A stretch of DNA of 42,232 nucleotides from Chloroflexota bacterium (GTDB lineage: Bacteria; Chloroflexota; Anaerolineae; Anaerolineales; Villigracilaceae). The stretch covers positions 1 to 42,232 of the forward strand of contig VGNE01000033.1 in the NCBI GenBank assembly GCA_016866215.1, read 5' to 3'. Under the pieces are notes generated by a model. The model was given only the letters and a program-made list of their open reading frames with translations, did no database searches and had not been told where the DNA came from. This document shows, piece after piece, positions 15,401 to 22,618 of the stretch (positions are counted from its first letter, which is position 1; each line of letters begins with the position of its first letter). Both the position numbers and the translations under genes were made by a program.

Positions 15401-17446
15401 GTAATCAGCCAGCGAGAGCGTATCCATAAAGCGGGTTAATTTATTCGCGTCGTCCGGCCAGTACACTTGCAGGATCAAGTCACCGCGATAGATACCGCCA
15501 AAGGGATCATAATTATCAATGCGGAAGGGCAGTCCCCAGTCGTAATCGGTTTCATTGGCGAGGTTGGAGCCGCTGATGGTAAGTCCGTTTCCCAATGTTT
15601 CCATCTTCAAATTGTATAACTGACCTTTGATGACGGGCACAACGCGGTCAAAGGTCAAAGTGAGCGAGAGGCCGCGCGGATCGTTTGTCAGCGTGGGATC
15701 AAGCAATTCGGAGGCGCGCGCAAGCACACGGTCCGGTTCGGAGGCGGAAGCAAGAGTCAGTACGATGGGAGCAGAGATTGAGTCGCGTGCGTGTCCAAGT
15801 GAGACCTCAGAAATTTGTCCATCACGGTTTGGGAAAAATGTCAGGTTGTAAGGTGCGTCCGTTGTGATGACCAGTTCCGCTGGCATGGGTAAAGGCTGGC
15901 TGTAAATGCCTTGATCTGTAGTTTCAATCCGCAGGTTGACGGGACCCGGCGCGTTTTGATATATCCAGCGCGAAGCCGCCATGCGGGTTTCGTCTCGCAG
16001 GTAAATGCTTTGAAAGGCAAAAGCCCAAATGACGGTGAGAATGAGGACTATCGTGCCAATGAAAGCCGTTAAATTACGTATTACGTAATACGTATTACGT
16101 AATTTGAACATTTGTGGCAGCTCGAAGATCACCCACGCCGCCATCATTGCCAACAGCGGATAGATCGGCAATTGATACCGCATGGTCGGGTTGAATTGAA
16201 GCGACTGCCAGATGAAGTAGAACGCAGTCCAGCCCCATAGCAGCAAATGCTTGTATTCGCCTTTGAAGATGCGCCAGCCCATCAGCAGAAAGCCGGCCCA
16301 GGCGAGAATGCCAAGCGGAAGCCCAAGCCCCCAAATGGTTAAATTTGTAAATGAATATAAATGTGTACGCCGCGCCCATTGTAAATTCCAGGGCAGGTCG
16401 GCTTCGCCGGAGGCCTGCGCCCGCACTTCGCTTATGTTCGCAACCCACTGTGGATTAAGTCCTAAACCGTCAAATGCGTAGGGCTGAAAGATGCGGAAGG
16501 AGATGAGGGTTGCAAGTCCGCCCGCGATGAGAAAGGCAGTGATCAGTGACCAGTGATCCCCTACGGGGATGATGTCAGTGGTCACTGATTTGTGGCGGCC
16601 ATACAAAAAATAGCGGACAGCAAAAGCGCCCGGCAAGGCAATTGCCAACACCACAGCATTGATCTTGGATGCCATCGCCATGCCGAGGGCAATACCAAAG
16701 CCGATGGAGAGGAGGAAGAGGGGATTCTTGATAATGCGTGATACGTAATGCGTGTTGCGTAATTCGTAATTCGCAATTTGGGAATCGGTGATTTTCTGCT
16801 CACCACTTTCTACTCTCCGTTCACTATTCTCTACTCTCTGTTCTCTAATCTCTACTCCCTGCCCCACTATCTTCACCGCAAACGCCAGCGCCAAAAACAT
16901 GAACAGGTTCGTGAAGAGGTCTGTCGTAAAGAAATGGGATTGTTGAATCTGCATCACAGTCAGCGAGGAGAATGTTGCGGCAAACAAACCCACCTTGCGC
17001 CCATACAAACCTGAAACAATTAAATAAAGCAAAAAAATGGTGAGTAAATCTGCCAGTGCCGATACCTGCCGCGCAAAGAATTTTGAATTACCAAGATCAT
17101 CGTTACCCGTCAACTCCATGCCATAGCGGATCAAAGTAATTGGCAAGTTGCCATATACAAAGAATGCATTTCCACGGTTATGCGGGTTGAGTGTGGATGT
17201 GTTGGTATCGAAATATTCGCCAAGGCTTAACCAATGTTTCTGCTCGTCCGGGCAAAGATCCACCGGGATGGACGAGTCATCACAAGCCTGTGCGCGCAGA
17301 TTATCTACAACGCCCGTCAAAAACAACTCGTCAGGGTGCTGGTGGTAGCCCTCGCCCCAATTGAAACCTGCCAATCGCAAATATCCCGCCATCAGCAGGA
17401 CGAGGATAAATAACAGATCATACAACCATGAGCGTTTTTCGTTCAA
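12473..17446 (-). CDS. GT-C glycosyltransferase / DUF2298 fusion membrane protein
   Basis: A 1657-residue polytopic protein with two halves. Residues 1 to about 840 resemble GT39/PMT_2 enzymes: HPDELF (D39, E40) follows TM1, and a large extracytoplasmic region precedes the junction. From about 850 it is a DUF2298/Chlor_Arch_YYY domain with FPPYDPWYAGGYINYYYYG (near residue 1000), FLYSDMHAHMLVMP, RMNTVFKLYLQAWML and IVVGQLER, all matching the 839-residue neighbour. A GT-C enzyme fused to the unknown domain suggests they act on one substrate. The start is TTG at 17444-17446 with GAGGAAGAG just upstream. Six repeat tracts are read in frame (about residues 194-238, 285-303, 447-458, 814-826, 1050-1070, 1246-1259). 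Confidence 0.85.
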   Translation of the reverse strand: MNEKRSWLYDLLFILVLLMAGYLRLAGFNWGEGYHQHPDELFLTGVVDNLRAQACDDSSIPVDLCPDEQKHWLSLGEYFDTNTSTLNPHNRGNAFFVYGNLPITLIRYGMELTGNDDLGNSKFFARQVSALADLLTIFLLYLIVSGLYGRKVGLFAATFSSLTVMQIQQSHFFTTDLFTNLFMFLALAFAVKIVGQGVEIREQRVENSERRVESGEQKITDSQIANYELRNTHYVSRIIKNPLFLLSIGFGIALGMAMASKINAVVLAIALPGAFAVRYFLYGRHKSVTTDIIPVGDHWSLITAFLIAGGLATLISFRIFQPYAFDGLGLNPQWVANISEVRAQASGEADLPWNLQWARRTHLYSFTNLTIWGLGLPLGILAWAGFLLMGWRIFKGEYKHLLLWGWTAFYFIWQSLQFNPTMRYQLPIYPLLAMMAAWVIFELPQMFKLRNTYYVIRNLTAFIGTIVLILTVIWAFAFQSIYLRDETRMAASRWIYQNAPGPVNLRIETTDQGIYSQPLPMPAELVITTDAPYNLTFFPNRDGQISEVSLGHARDSISAPIVLTLASASEPDRVLARASELLDPTLTNDPRGLSLTLTFDRVVPVIKGQLYNLKMETLGNGLTISGSNLANETDYDWGLPFRIDNYDPFGGIYRGDLILQVYWPDDANKLTRFMDTLSLADYIIIPTNHQYAQITRLPERYPLTTLYYRELLGCPANENIIECYRVAQPGQYEGNLGFELVQVFESYPTFGSLVINDQAAEEAFTFYDHPKVLIFKKTNDFNSAKVQGILSAVDLTNVVSFTPRQASDYKDLMLPGTRLSQQRTGGTWSELFDYDWIQNKYPIVGVLLWYSFIFVLGLFAYPIARLALPGLKQYAYPLGRIAGLVLLAWIAWMGGSVGLPYTRVSISAAFVIVAVAGFGLWVKRRDQFKEEWNANRRFFVMVEILFLVFFLIDLLIRLGNSDMWHPAKGGERPMDFSYFNAVLKSESFPPYDPWYAGGYINYYYYGFVLAGTPVKLLGIVPSIAYNFILPTWFALIAVGAFAIGYSIVEDKTLNVEQPALSLSKGSTSNVPLISGLAASFMTVLLGNLGTIRLLFNSFQRIAAPGGLVPVDTIFFQKWIWAIQGLFMSFSGASLPIGPGDWYWFPSRVIPAPNDVEPITEFPLFTFLYSDMHAHMLVMPITLFIIAWSVSFVKSRAQLTRSEWFAVFGIGALMIGALKPTNTWDLYTYFPLAAIAVAYTLYRNSVVSLPLFGGRAGDGGWLGRALVAVSAVAFLYILGSLLYAPFTYWYGQSYGAIDPWKGSHTPISSYLTQWALFLFIIVAWLTWETREWMASTPVSRLGKLRDYVVALEVSLALLIALLVFFAVEGIRIGWLALPLAAWAGILILRPDMPDVKRAVLLMIGTALTLTLAVEVVVLVGDIGRMNTVFKLYLQAWMLLAVSAAASFGWLLNVFPLWRMRWRTLFQSGVTILLMGAFMFTLTATSDKISDRLTPPAPRTLDSMTFMNYSELWDGKVMELSEDYRTIRWMQDNVIGSPVIVEANCTEYRWCTRFSIYTGLPGVVGWNWHQRQQRGIFAPSVQERVNQVGLFYATPDIQQALNFLKKFDVKYIVVGQLERNVYPPIDLETDGFAKFEEYNGKYWNAVYRDENTVIYEAIP
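13669..13709. repeat. GGGTGAGGG/CCCTCTCCC-type repeat, copy 2 (in coding sequence)
   Basis: CCCTTCCCCC-aaaa-GGGGAAGGG with a leading CCCCCATCCCC is in frame in the 1657-residue gene and encodes SLPLFGGRAGDGGWLG. Confidence 0.6.
14235..14297. repeat. Composite repeat: ACGTTGAACGTT arms around CTTCGACAGGCTCAG
   Basis: GACGTTGGACGTTGAA and GTTCAACGTTCAACGTT are arms of an inverted repeat around CCCTTCGACAGGCTCAGGG (14253-14271). The whole block is in frame in the 1657-residue gene (DKTLNVEQPALSLSKGSTSN). It looks like one repeat family nested inside another. Confidence 0.65.
14967..15003. repeat. Palindrome GTCCCGCCTGT...ACAGGCGGGTCCC in coding sequence
   Basis: GTCCCGCCTGT and ACAGGCGGG pair around GCGCTGTTGGG; encoded in frame as LPGTRLSQQRTGGTW in the extracytoplasmic part of the fusion protein. 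Confidence 0.5.
16071..16105. repeat. TACGTATTACGTAATACGTA repeat in coding sequence
   Basis: Near-perfect palindromic tract of TACGTA/ATTACG words, in frame in the 1657-residue gene (LRNTYYVIRNL). Confidence 0.65.
16537..16591. repeat. CAGTGATCAGTGACCAGTGATC repeat in coding sequence
   Basis: CAGTGATCAGTGACCAGTG and GTCAGTGGTCACTGATT form a large inverted repeat around CCCCTACGGGG. In frame in the 1657-residue gene (SVTTDIIPVGDHWSLITAF). Confidence 0.65.
16731..16865. repeat. ATGCGTAAT repeat followed by CTACTCTCTGTTCTC repeat in coding sequence
   Basis: 16731-16790 is made of GATACGTAATGCGTG and AATTCGTAATTCGC words; 16795-16865 is made of pyrimidine-rich words such as TCTACTCTCCGTTCAC and TCTCTACTCCC. 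Both are in frame and give a highly charged loop (EIREQRVENSERRVESGEQK, then ANYELRNTHYVSR) between membrane helices of the 1657-residue protein. Confidence 0.7.
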
Positions 17447-17459
17447 TCTCTTCCTCGCT

Positions 17460-17530
17460 CCCTCATCCCCAACCCTTCCCCCGCAGGGGAAGGGAGTCCC
17501 CTCTCCCTTCGGGAGAGGGCTAGGTGAGGG
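17460..17530. repeat. GGGTGAGGG/CCCTCTCCC-type repeat, copy 3 (intergenic)
   Basis: CCCTCATCCCC, CCCTTCCCCCGCAGGGGAAGGG, CCCTCTCCCTTCGGGAGAGGG and GGTGAGGG fill the gap directly after the GT39 stop codon. The inner CTCTCCCTTCGGGAGAG is a strong stem-loop and could shape the operon transcript here. Confidence 0.7.
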
Positions 17531-19663
17531 CTATTTCTCAACCATAAAAATCATAAAGTCTTTCCCGGGCGTCGCCGAAGTATAGCGGTTCAAGACGCCA
17601 TTTGGGTAGAGTTCTTTAAGAGCATTCTCAGTTTCAAGGTCCGCATTCCAAAAGATGATCATCTTTGGCGCAGGCACATTCAACGTCTCGGCAAAGTTAT
17701 CAGGCCACAATGCAAAATCACGGTTCGGGATACCCGCCCACACACCGGGCAAACGCGTGTCCACCCAATGCGGGAACGGCACGATCCAGACCGTATCCGT
17801 CTGCCCGTATTTGTCGCGGAATTGGCTGATTACCTGTCCCATCTCAGATGTATTCCACGCGCCCGATCTAAAATTTGCATCGAACTTGTTGAAGACAATA
17901 TCATAATTGTTGTAAGCGGATGCGGCGAACAACAGTCCTGTTAAAGCATAGGCGACGAAAGCCCGCTTCTTCTCCGCGCCGAAACCTGCCACCAAACCTT
18001 CAAGCGCCAGCGCGCTGACAATGATTGCCGCTACCGCCGCGCCCCCGGCGCGGTTTAAGGCCGGGTTCTCGCTGGGGAATGCCAGCGAAAGCACCGAAGG
18101 CATGATCAACATGGGAATGGATACCAGCAGGAACAAGTCACGCCAATCGCGCTGGCGAATGTAACGCAGGCTCAGCAAAACGACTCCCAGCACGAACAAC
18201 GCGCCTGTCACCACGTCCAAGGCGGGACGATGCGGTATGGAATTGACCCAGATCTCGCCATTATCCCAATTGAACATCAACAAGCCGTTATATAAATTCG
18301 AGAGGAATAGCTGCCATGCAGGACCAGGTAATTCCACCTCCACACCGCTCAAACGCGAGAAAGCGCGATAGCCGAACATGGCAGGATGCTCAAGCCAATA
18401 GCGGAACAAAGGCAGGAACACGAACAACGAAACAACCACAATGATGACAAACCACCAGACAGCCTGCTTGCGCGTCTCTTTTGATTTGGTGTGCAGAATA
18501 AAAATGACGATGGCGGTCAGCACAAGGAGCGGGACAACGCGAAACGGGCTGTACCCATGCAAACCGAAGCCGAGGAAAATGCCTGAGAGCAGAAAATCGT
18601 TTCGGTTGCGGGTACGCAGGCCTCGGATCAGGTAAAGAAGCGTCGGCGCGGCAAAGAGAGGATAAAGCGGAAAGCGGAGTCCAATGCGTGAGATGACGTT
18701 GGGCCAGTAGGCGATCCCAAAAAGAAAAAGCGCAAAGAGGCCCACGCGTTCGCTGCCAAATTCCTTTCCCAGCAAATAAATATATGGGAGTGTAAGAATG
18801 CCAAGTAAAGCCGTGCCGAGTTTTAAGCTGAGGAAGGAAAGACCCGTGCCGAAAATATTGGCAACCAGCAGGGTCCAGTACATTTGAAAGGCCTCGCGAC
18901 CCGTGTTGCGTTCAAAAAAGATGGATGTCTTGCCCTGCGTGATGTCGTACACATCCAATATTTTTTCAGCATGGTCGCTGAACGGCTCAACAGGCAGGAC
19001 ATCAATTTTATAAAGACGATAAAAAACAGAAAGTCCGAACACAGCCAGTACAAGCACATTCCAGAATACTTTTTTGCGCCGTGTGCCCGCATCCACATCC
19101 GTTTTGAACTTTGGCGTTTTCAGCCATAACCCATACATCAGAAGACCAATGGATGCTGTCCACAAAATCGTGTTAGTGAGTGAAAACAAACCGTCGCCAA
19201 AATCCACGAAAGCGATCAACGCGAGAATCACAGAAATAATTAAAGGGAGAAGACGGGTGGAAAGATTATCAGGAATTTGCCGAATGGCGGGTAAAGCAGG
19301 CAAGTGCCATTCATTATTGGAATATGCCCAAACTGCCGCGCCCGCCGCCATTAGATACAAGGCAAATGCGAATGTCCCTTGCTGCCTCGGGGGTTCAACA
19401 AATGCCTGTGCAATAAGCGCAAACAGCAAAGCCAGCAAAGAACGCCAGGGAAAATGACTCGCGCGCGGCAGCTCCACGATCTCCTCTTTGATCATGGGCT
19501 GCGCCGCTTCCTGCGCAAGCGCCTGATTGATCTCTTCGCGTCTGCTTGCATCCCACAAGGAGCGGATGAAATTGAAGAACGAAGCCCAGTCCTTTGTAAC
19601 GGACTTGTAGAGATCGAGAACTGTTGGTTCGTTTTCTGGGGGAGTGTTCGGATCTTGTGTCAT
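17531..19663 (-). CDS. GT39/PMT_2-type membrane glycosyltransferase
   Basis: A 710-residue polytopic protein. A soluble N-terminal stretch of about 70 residues (TVLDLYKSVTKDWASFFNF) precedes the membrane part. The segment VEPFSDHAEKILDVYDI carries the acidic residue expected in the first large loop of the GT-C fold, followed by GREAFQMYW and FGSERVGLFALFLFGIAYW as in ArnT/PMT_2 relatives. GT39-type enzymes move a sugar from a polyprenyl-phosphate donor to protein or lipid on the outer face. It lies between the methyltransferases and the GT-C/DUF2298 fusion in the same transcript direction, which supports one envelope-glycan pathway. The ATG at 19661-19663 lacks a clear Shine-Dalgarno sequence. 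Confidence 0.83.
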   Translation of the reverse strand: MTQDPNTPPENEPTVLDLYKSVTKDWASFFNFIRSLWDASRREEINQALAQEAAQPMIKEEIVELPRASHFPWRSLLALLFALIAQAFVEPPRQQGTFAFALYLMAAGAAVWAYSNNEWHLPALPAIRQIPDNLSTRLLPLIISVILALIAFVDFGDGLFSLTNTILWTASIGLLMYGLWLKTPKFKTDVDAGTRRKKVFWNVLVLAVFGLSVFYRLYKIDVLPVEPFSDHAEKILDVYDITQGKTSIFFERNTGREAFQMYWTLLVANIFGTGLSFLSLKLGTALLGILTLPYIYLLGKEFGSERVGLFALFLFGIAYWPNVISRIGLRFPLYPLFAAPTLLYLIRGLRTRNRNDFLLSGIFLGFGLHGYSPFRVVPLLVLTAIVIFILHTKSKETRKQAVWWFVIIVVVSLFVFLPLFRYWLEHPAMFGYRAFSRLSGVEVELPGPAWQLFLSNLYNGLLMFNWDNGEIWVNSIPHRPALDVVTGALFVLGVVLLSLRYIRQRDWRDLFLLVSIPMLIMPSVLSLAFPSENPALNRAGGAAVAAIIVSALALEGLVAGFGAEKKRAFVAYALTGLLFAASAYNNYDIVFNKFDANFRSGAWNTSEMGQVISQFRDKYGQTDTVWIVPFPHWVDTRLPGVWAGIPNRDFALWPDNFAETLNVPAPKMIIFWNADLETENALKELYPNGVLNRYTSATPGKDFMIFMVEK

Positions 19664-19680
19664 TAAATCTCAACGGAATA

Positions 19681-19728
19681 TTTTACGAATTACGGATTAC
19701 GTAATTCGCAATTCGTAATCCGTAAAAA
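19681..19728. repeat. TACGAATTACGGATTACGTAATTCG repeat, intergenic
   Basis: TTTTACGAATTACGGATTACG and CGTAATCCGTAAAA are inverted around AATTCGCAATTCG, spanning almost the whole gap between the methyltransferase and GT39 genes. Confidence 0.65.
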
Positions 19729-19738
19729 CAATTTCAAG

Positions 19739-20452
19739 CTATTTCTTCCTCGCAATAACAATCACGCTTTCCCCCCACCGCATCGGCAAAAAGACAAAAC
19801 CGGTGATGGCCTGCAGACCGCCGAGCGAGCCGAAAATTAATTTCTGTAAGGACTTCGGCACAAAACGGATATATGGCACATCCCAGAAGCCGTCTGAAAA
19901 AACTTTCAGTGGCCTGAAGCCGGCGCTCTGGATCAAATCAAACCATTCCTGTGGTTGCTTCAAAGATATATGGGTCGGGTCTTGGTAGCCGATCCACTTG
20001 TCGCCTTTCCAGGGCTTGAGCAGTGAGTCTAGATTAGGCGTGGCAAAAATCAGGATGCCATCTTTTTCAGTCACACGCCCAATTTCTTGAATCGCTTTGG
20101 CAGGGTCGGGCAAATGCTCAACGATGTGCTTGATAATGACCACATTGAACGCGCCGTCTTTATACGGAAGTTCCTGCGCGGATGCAGTTTGCAAGGATGA
20201 TCGCTCCGCCGTCTCTTTGGATTTTTTCACGGCCCAGTGATTCAAGTCCATGCCATACGTTTCGAACTCAGCTGATAGTTGCCCCGCCAAATGCCCCATG
20301 CCTGATCCCACCTCCAGCAGACGCGCTCCGCGCCTGCCGTATCGCCGCGCAAGCATGGCATAGAATCGGTTCGACCACCAATACATGCTGTATTTGGCGA
20401 AGGTGATATTTGCATAGGTGTGCGTGGAGAAGTATTTTTCGTCGAAGGACAT
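19739..20452 (-). CDS. Class I SAM-dependent methyltransferase
   Basis: A 237-residue methyltransferase of the Methyltransf_11/23 type. The SAM-binding motif I is LLEVGSGMGH (45-54); YGMDLNHWAV is the acidic strand-2 motif and IIKHIVEHLPDPAKAI is motif post-III. The C-terminal part (GFVFLPMRWGESVIVIARKK) is hydrophobic, as in enzymes acting on lipid-linked or glycan substrates. Neighbouring GT4, second methyltransferase and GT-C genes suggest O-methylation of a sugar chain; the acceptor is not known. The gap to the previous gene holds only a short repeat (20459-20548). Confidence 0.83.
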   Translation of the reverse strand: MSFDEKYFSTHTYANITFAKYSMYWWSNRFYAMLARRYGRRGARLLEVGSGMGHLAGQLSAEFETYGMDLNHWAVKKSKETAERSSLQTASAQELPYKDGAFNVVIIKHIVEHLPDPAKAIQEIGRVTEKDGILIFATPNLDSLLKPWKGDKWIGYQDPTHISLKQPQEWFDLIQSAGFRPLKVFSDGFWDVPYIRFVPKSLQKLIFGSLGGLQAITGFVFLPMRWGESVIVIARKK

Positions 20453-20458
20453 GGATTA

Positions 20459-20548
20459 GGTACACAGGTAAACAAGTAGACAGGTAGACAGGTACACAAG
20501 TACACAGGTACACATGGATCACGTGTTTACTTGTCTACCTGTCTACAT
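20459..20548. repeat. GTAGACAGGTACACAGG / TGTCTACCTGTCTAC inverted repeat, intergenic
   Basis: About nine GTACACAG or GTAGACAG units run on the left and TTGTCTACCTGTCTAC on the right, around ATGGATCACGTG. The arrays are inverted to each other and fill the spacer between the two methyltransferase genes. The unit is about 8-9 bases and there are no unique spacers, so it is not a CRISPR. Confidence 0.75.
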
Positions 20549-20550
20549 TT

Positions 20551-21342
20551 CTATTTCTTTCTCGCTATATAAAAAGTGAAAGTCCCATTTTCCACCGGCT
20601 CAGGTGAGGCGTATTTGCTAAGATATTTTTCCGTCAATCCCAGATTCCATTTTGTGCGTGAGATGATCCATTTGCCTGTCAAAAGACGCGCAATTACAGT
20701 TGGGACGCCGAAATAATGTCCCCATTCTAACACGCGCATGGAGGCGGGTGAAAAATAATTCCATGAGCGTTCCAATGTAAAACCTGCGCGTTCAAGACGT
20801 GCCTGCCATATATTGGGTTCATCTGCATGAGAAACACGCGAAATTTTTCTAAACCATTCGGTGTAGCCTTTGCCTAAAAATCTTGAAATGGATAACTCGC
20901 TTAAGTAACGAGTATTGGGCACGCAGAAATAGAAAGGCGCATTTGGTTTGAGCACCCGCGCAGTTTCTGCGAGGACAGTGTCGATCTGTGGGATATGTTC
21001 CAGCACCGAGTTGCTGAATCCGCTGGCGAAATAATTGGATGGAAAAGGGGAAAGCGCGCCATCGGCCTCCACCAGCGATTTATATCCGCCAAATTTCTTC
21101 GCTTCGTGAATGGGACCATGCCAGGGGTCGAGCCCCACGTCCAGTTTGTTATCAAATGTCAAAGAGGCAAAGTGACCATCGCCACAGCCCACGTCATATA
21201 CAGGCGCAGGCATGGGCAGGTCTTGATAATAGGAACTCTCTATCGCGCGAAGAAAGGCGCGAAAGTAGGGCAGGTCACGCAGTTGGAGAAAGAGGAAGTC
21301 TTTTGATTGACGATTGACGGTTGACGATTGACGATTGCTCAT
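20551..21342 (-). CDS. Class I SAM-dependent methyltransferase
   Basis: A 263-residue methyltransferase. SAM motif I is VYDVGCGDGHF (49-58), with DVGLDPW as the acidic strand, NSVLEHIP in motif II/III and VLKPNAPFYFCVPN as the following strand. Its start ATGA overlaps the stop of the GT4 gene by four bases, a sign of coupled translation. The first 14 residues (MSNRQSSTVNRQSK) are read from a GATTGACGATTGACGG repeat, so the true domain begins near residue 15. With GT4 and the next methyltransferase it probably modifies a glycan or glycolipid; specificity is unknown. Confidence 0.83.
   Translation of the reverse strand: MSNRQSSTVNRQSKDFLFLQLRDLPYFRAFLRAIESSYYQDLPMPAPVYDVGCGDGHFASLTFDNKLDVGLDPWHGPIHEAKKFGGYKSLVEADGALSPFPSNYFASGFSNSVLEHIPQIDTVLAETARVLKPNAPFYFCVPNTRYLSELSISRFLGKGYTEWFRKISRVSHADEPNIWQARLERAGFTLERSWNYFSPASMRVLEWGHYFGVPTVIARLLTGKWIISRTKWNLGLTEKYLSKYASPEPVENGTFTFYIARKK
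21303..21340. repeat. GATTGACGATTGACGG tandem repeat at gene start
   Basis: Four to five GATTGAC(G) units cover the first codons of the methyltransferase and reach the stop of the GT4 gene. Confidence 0.65.
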
Positions 21343-22502
21343 CGTTTCATTAGCCTTTGAAACAACTTTTCATATTCCTGCGCGATTGAATCCGGGTCGT
21401 ATGATTTCTTAATCGCTTCAATATCCCCGCGATACGCAAAGCGTTGCGGATCGTCCAACACGCCCAAAATTGATTCTGCCAAAGAAGCAGGATCTCCTAT
21501 TTGGGAGACTTTCCCCATCCCATGCATTTGGACTGGTCTTCGCACTCCGGGCAAAGCGGATGGGACACACGGTACACCGTTCATCATTGCTTCGATCTGC
21601 ACGAGGCCAAAGGCTTCGGTGGAGTTCAGGGACGGCACGGTCAACACATCGAGGTTTGGATATAACGCGGCCAGTTGAACAGGGTCAAGATTGCCAAAAA
21701 ATGTCCAATGCCCGGAATTTTCATACTCGTGAATTAGAGGGTTCAAGCGGTCAAAATACGCCTGCTCTCCCATGACATTTTGATACTGTCCTGCATACAA
21801 GACTTGCGCGTTGGGATATTTTTTTAAGACCACAGGTAAAGCCTCAAGCAAAATCTCAACACCCTTTTCAGCAGCAAAACGTGTGACCATACCAATGACA
21901 GGTCTGCGTTCTTTTGTACGGTGCTTCTCAGCGAAAGCGGAAACAGCTTGAGGCATAGGAACGGGCAATTCAACGGGCGGCAGGATCGGGGTCAGTTTTG
22001 AAGCGTAGCGTGAAAGGTAGGACGAATGATCGGCATAGTCTTGTGTATAGGTCACAATGTGATTCGCCAGTAGTCCGGCCAGGTTGTTTTGAAATTTGAC
22101 AACAAGATTGACAAAGCGGTTGAACACGCCGGGCGGCAGAAGCAAATCGCAATGATAGGTGAGCACAGCCGGTTTGCCAAAAAGCCGCGCGCGGAGGGCA
22201 ACGCCGGGCGCATCAAATTGCGGAAGATGTAATTGAACAACATCATGCTGCGCAACAAGTTTGGTAGCGACAAAACCGAAGGTCGGCGCGATCACACCTT
22301 TGCTGACCCGCGCTACAACCGGCACACGAATGACCTTCACGCCATCCATCAGCTTTTCGCGCGGAAGGGAAGGATCATATTGCGTGGTCATCACAGTGAC
22401 AGCATGTCCGCGTTTGACGAAAGCGCGCGCGAGGCGCTCCGCATAGATCGTGAGTCCGCTGGTATGCGGGCGATAGTAAGTGAGAACAGTAAGTATTTTC
22501 AT
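21339..22502 (-). CDS. GT4-family glycosyltransferase
   Basis: A 387-residue GT-B fold retaining glycosyltransferase, probably cytoplasmic or membrane-associated. The N-terminal TSGLTIYAERLARAF (14-28) is the typical acceptor-side opening, GMVTRFAAEKGVEILLEALP (204-223) starts the C-terminal donor domain, and E296AFGLVQIE304 is the EX7E nucleotide-sugar motif. It is the first gene of the long leftward run, starting at the ATG at 22500-22502. TATAAT at 22514-22519 stands close upstream, giving a very short or no leader. It likely adds sugars to a lipid carrier that the downstream GT-C proteins then use, which is an inference. Confidence 0.88.
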   Translation of the reverse strand: MKILTVLTYYRPHTSGLTIYAERLARAFVKRGHAVTVMTTQYDPSLPREKLMDGVKVIRVPVVARVSKGVIAPTFGFVATKLVAQHDVVQLHLPQFDAPGVALRARLFGKPAVLTYHCDLLLPPGVFNRFVNLVVKFQNNLAGLLANHIVTYTQDYADHSSYLSRYASKLTPILPPVELPVPMPQAVSAFAEKHRTKERRPVIGMVTRFAAEKGVEILLEALPVVLKKYPNAQVLYAGQYQNVMGEQAYFDRLNPLIHEYENSGHWTFFGNLDPVQLAALYPNLDVLTVPSLNSTEAFGLVQIEAMMNGVPCVPSALPGVRRPVQMHGMGKVSQIGDPASLAESILGVLDDPQRFAYRGDIEAIKKSYDPDSIAQEYEKLFQRLMKR

Positions 22503-22513
22503 AGGGCGGCAAA

Positions 22514-22519
22514 ATTATA
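22514..22519 (-). promoter_or_regulatory. -10 box of the GT4-led gene run
   Basis: The minus strand reads GGTAGGGTATAATTTTGCCG; the ATG follows 11 bases after TATAAT, so the leader would be only a few bases. No good -35 match at 17-18 bases is visible. It is the best promoter candidate for the long leftward run beginning at 22502. Confidence 0.5.
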
Positions 22520-22618
22520 CCCTACCAAAAACAGCCGGTTTTTACAGGGCGGATAAAGCAACTCTGTGGTTTAATAAGTTAGTATCTTGATGGAAAAAAA
22601 TTTCAAAAGGAAAAAGAC

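Noticed and set aside
17460-17530. Operon terminator after the GT39 gene
   Set aside because: The stem-loops are strong but belong to a dispersed repeat, no T-run follows, and the next gene in the same direction starts within 20 bases.
20459-20548. Possible CRISPR array
   Set aside because: Units are only 8-9 bases, directly adjoining, without unique spacers, and an inverted second arm exists.
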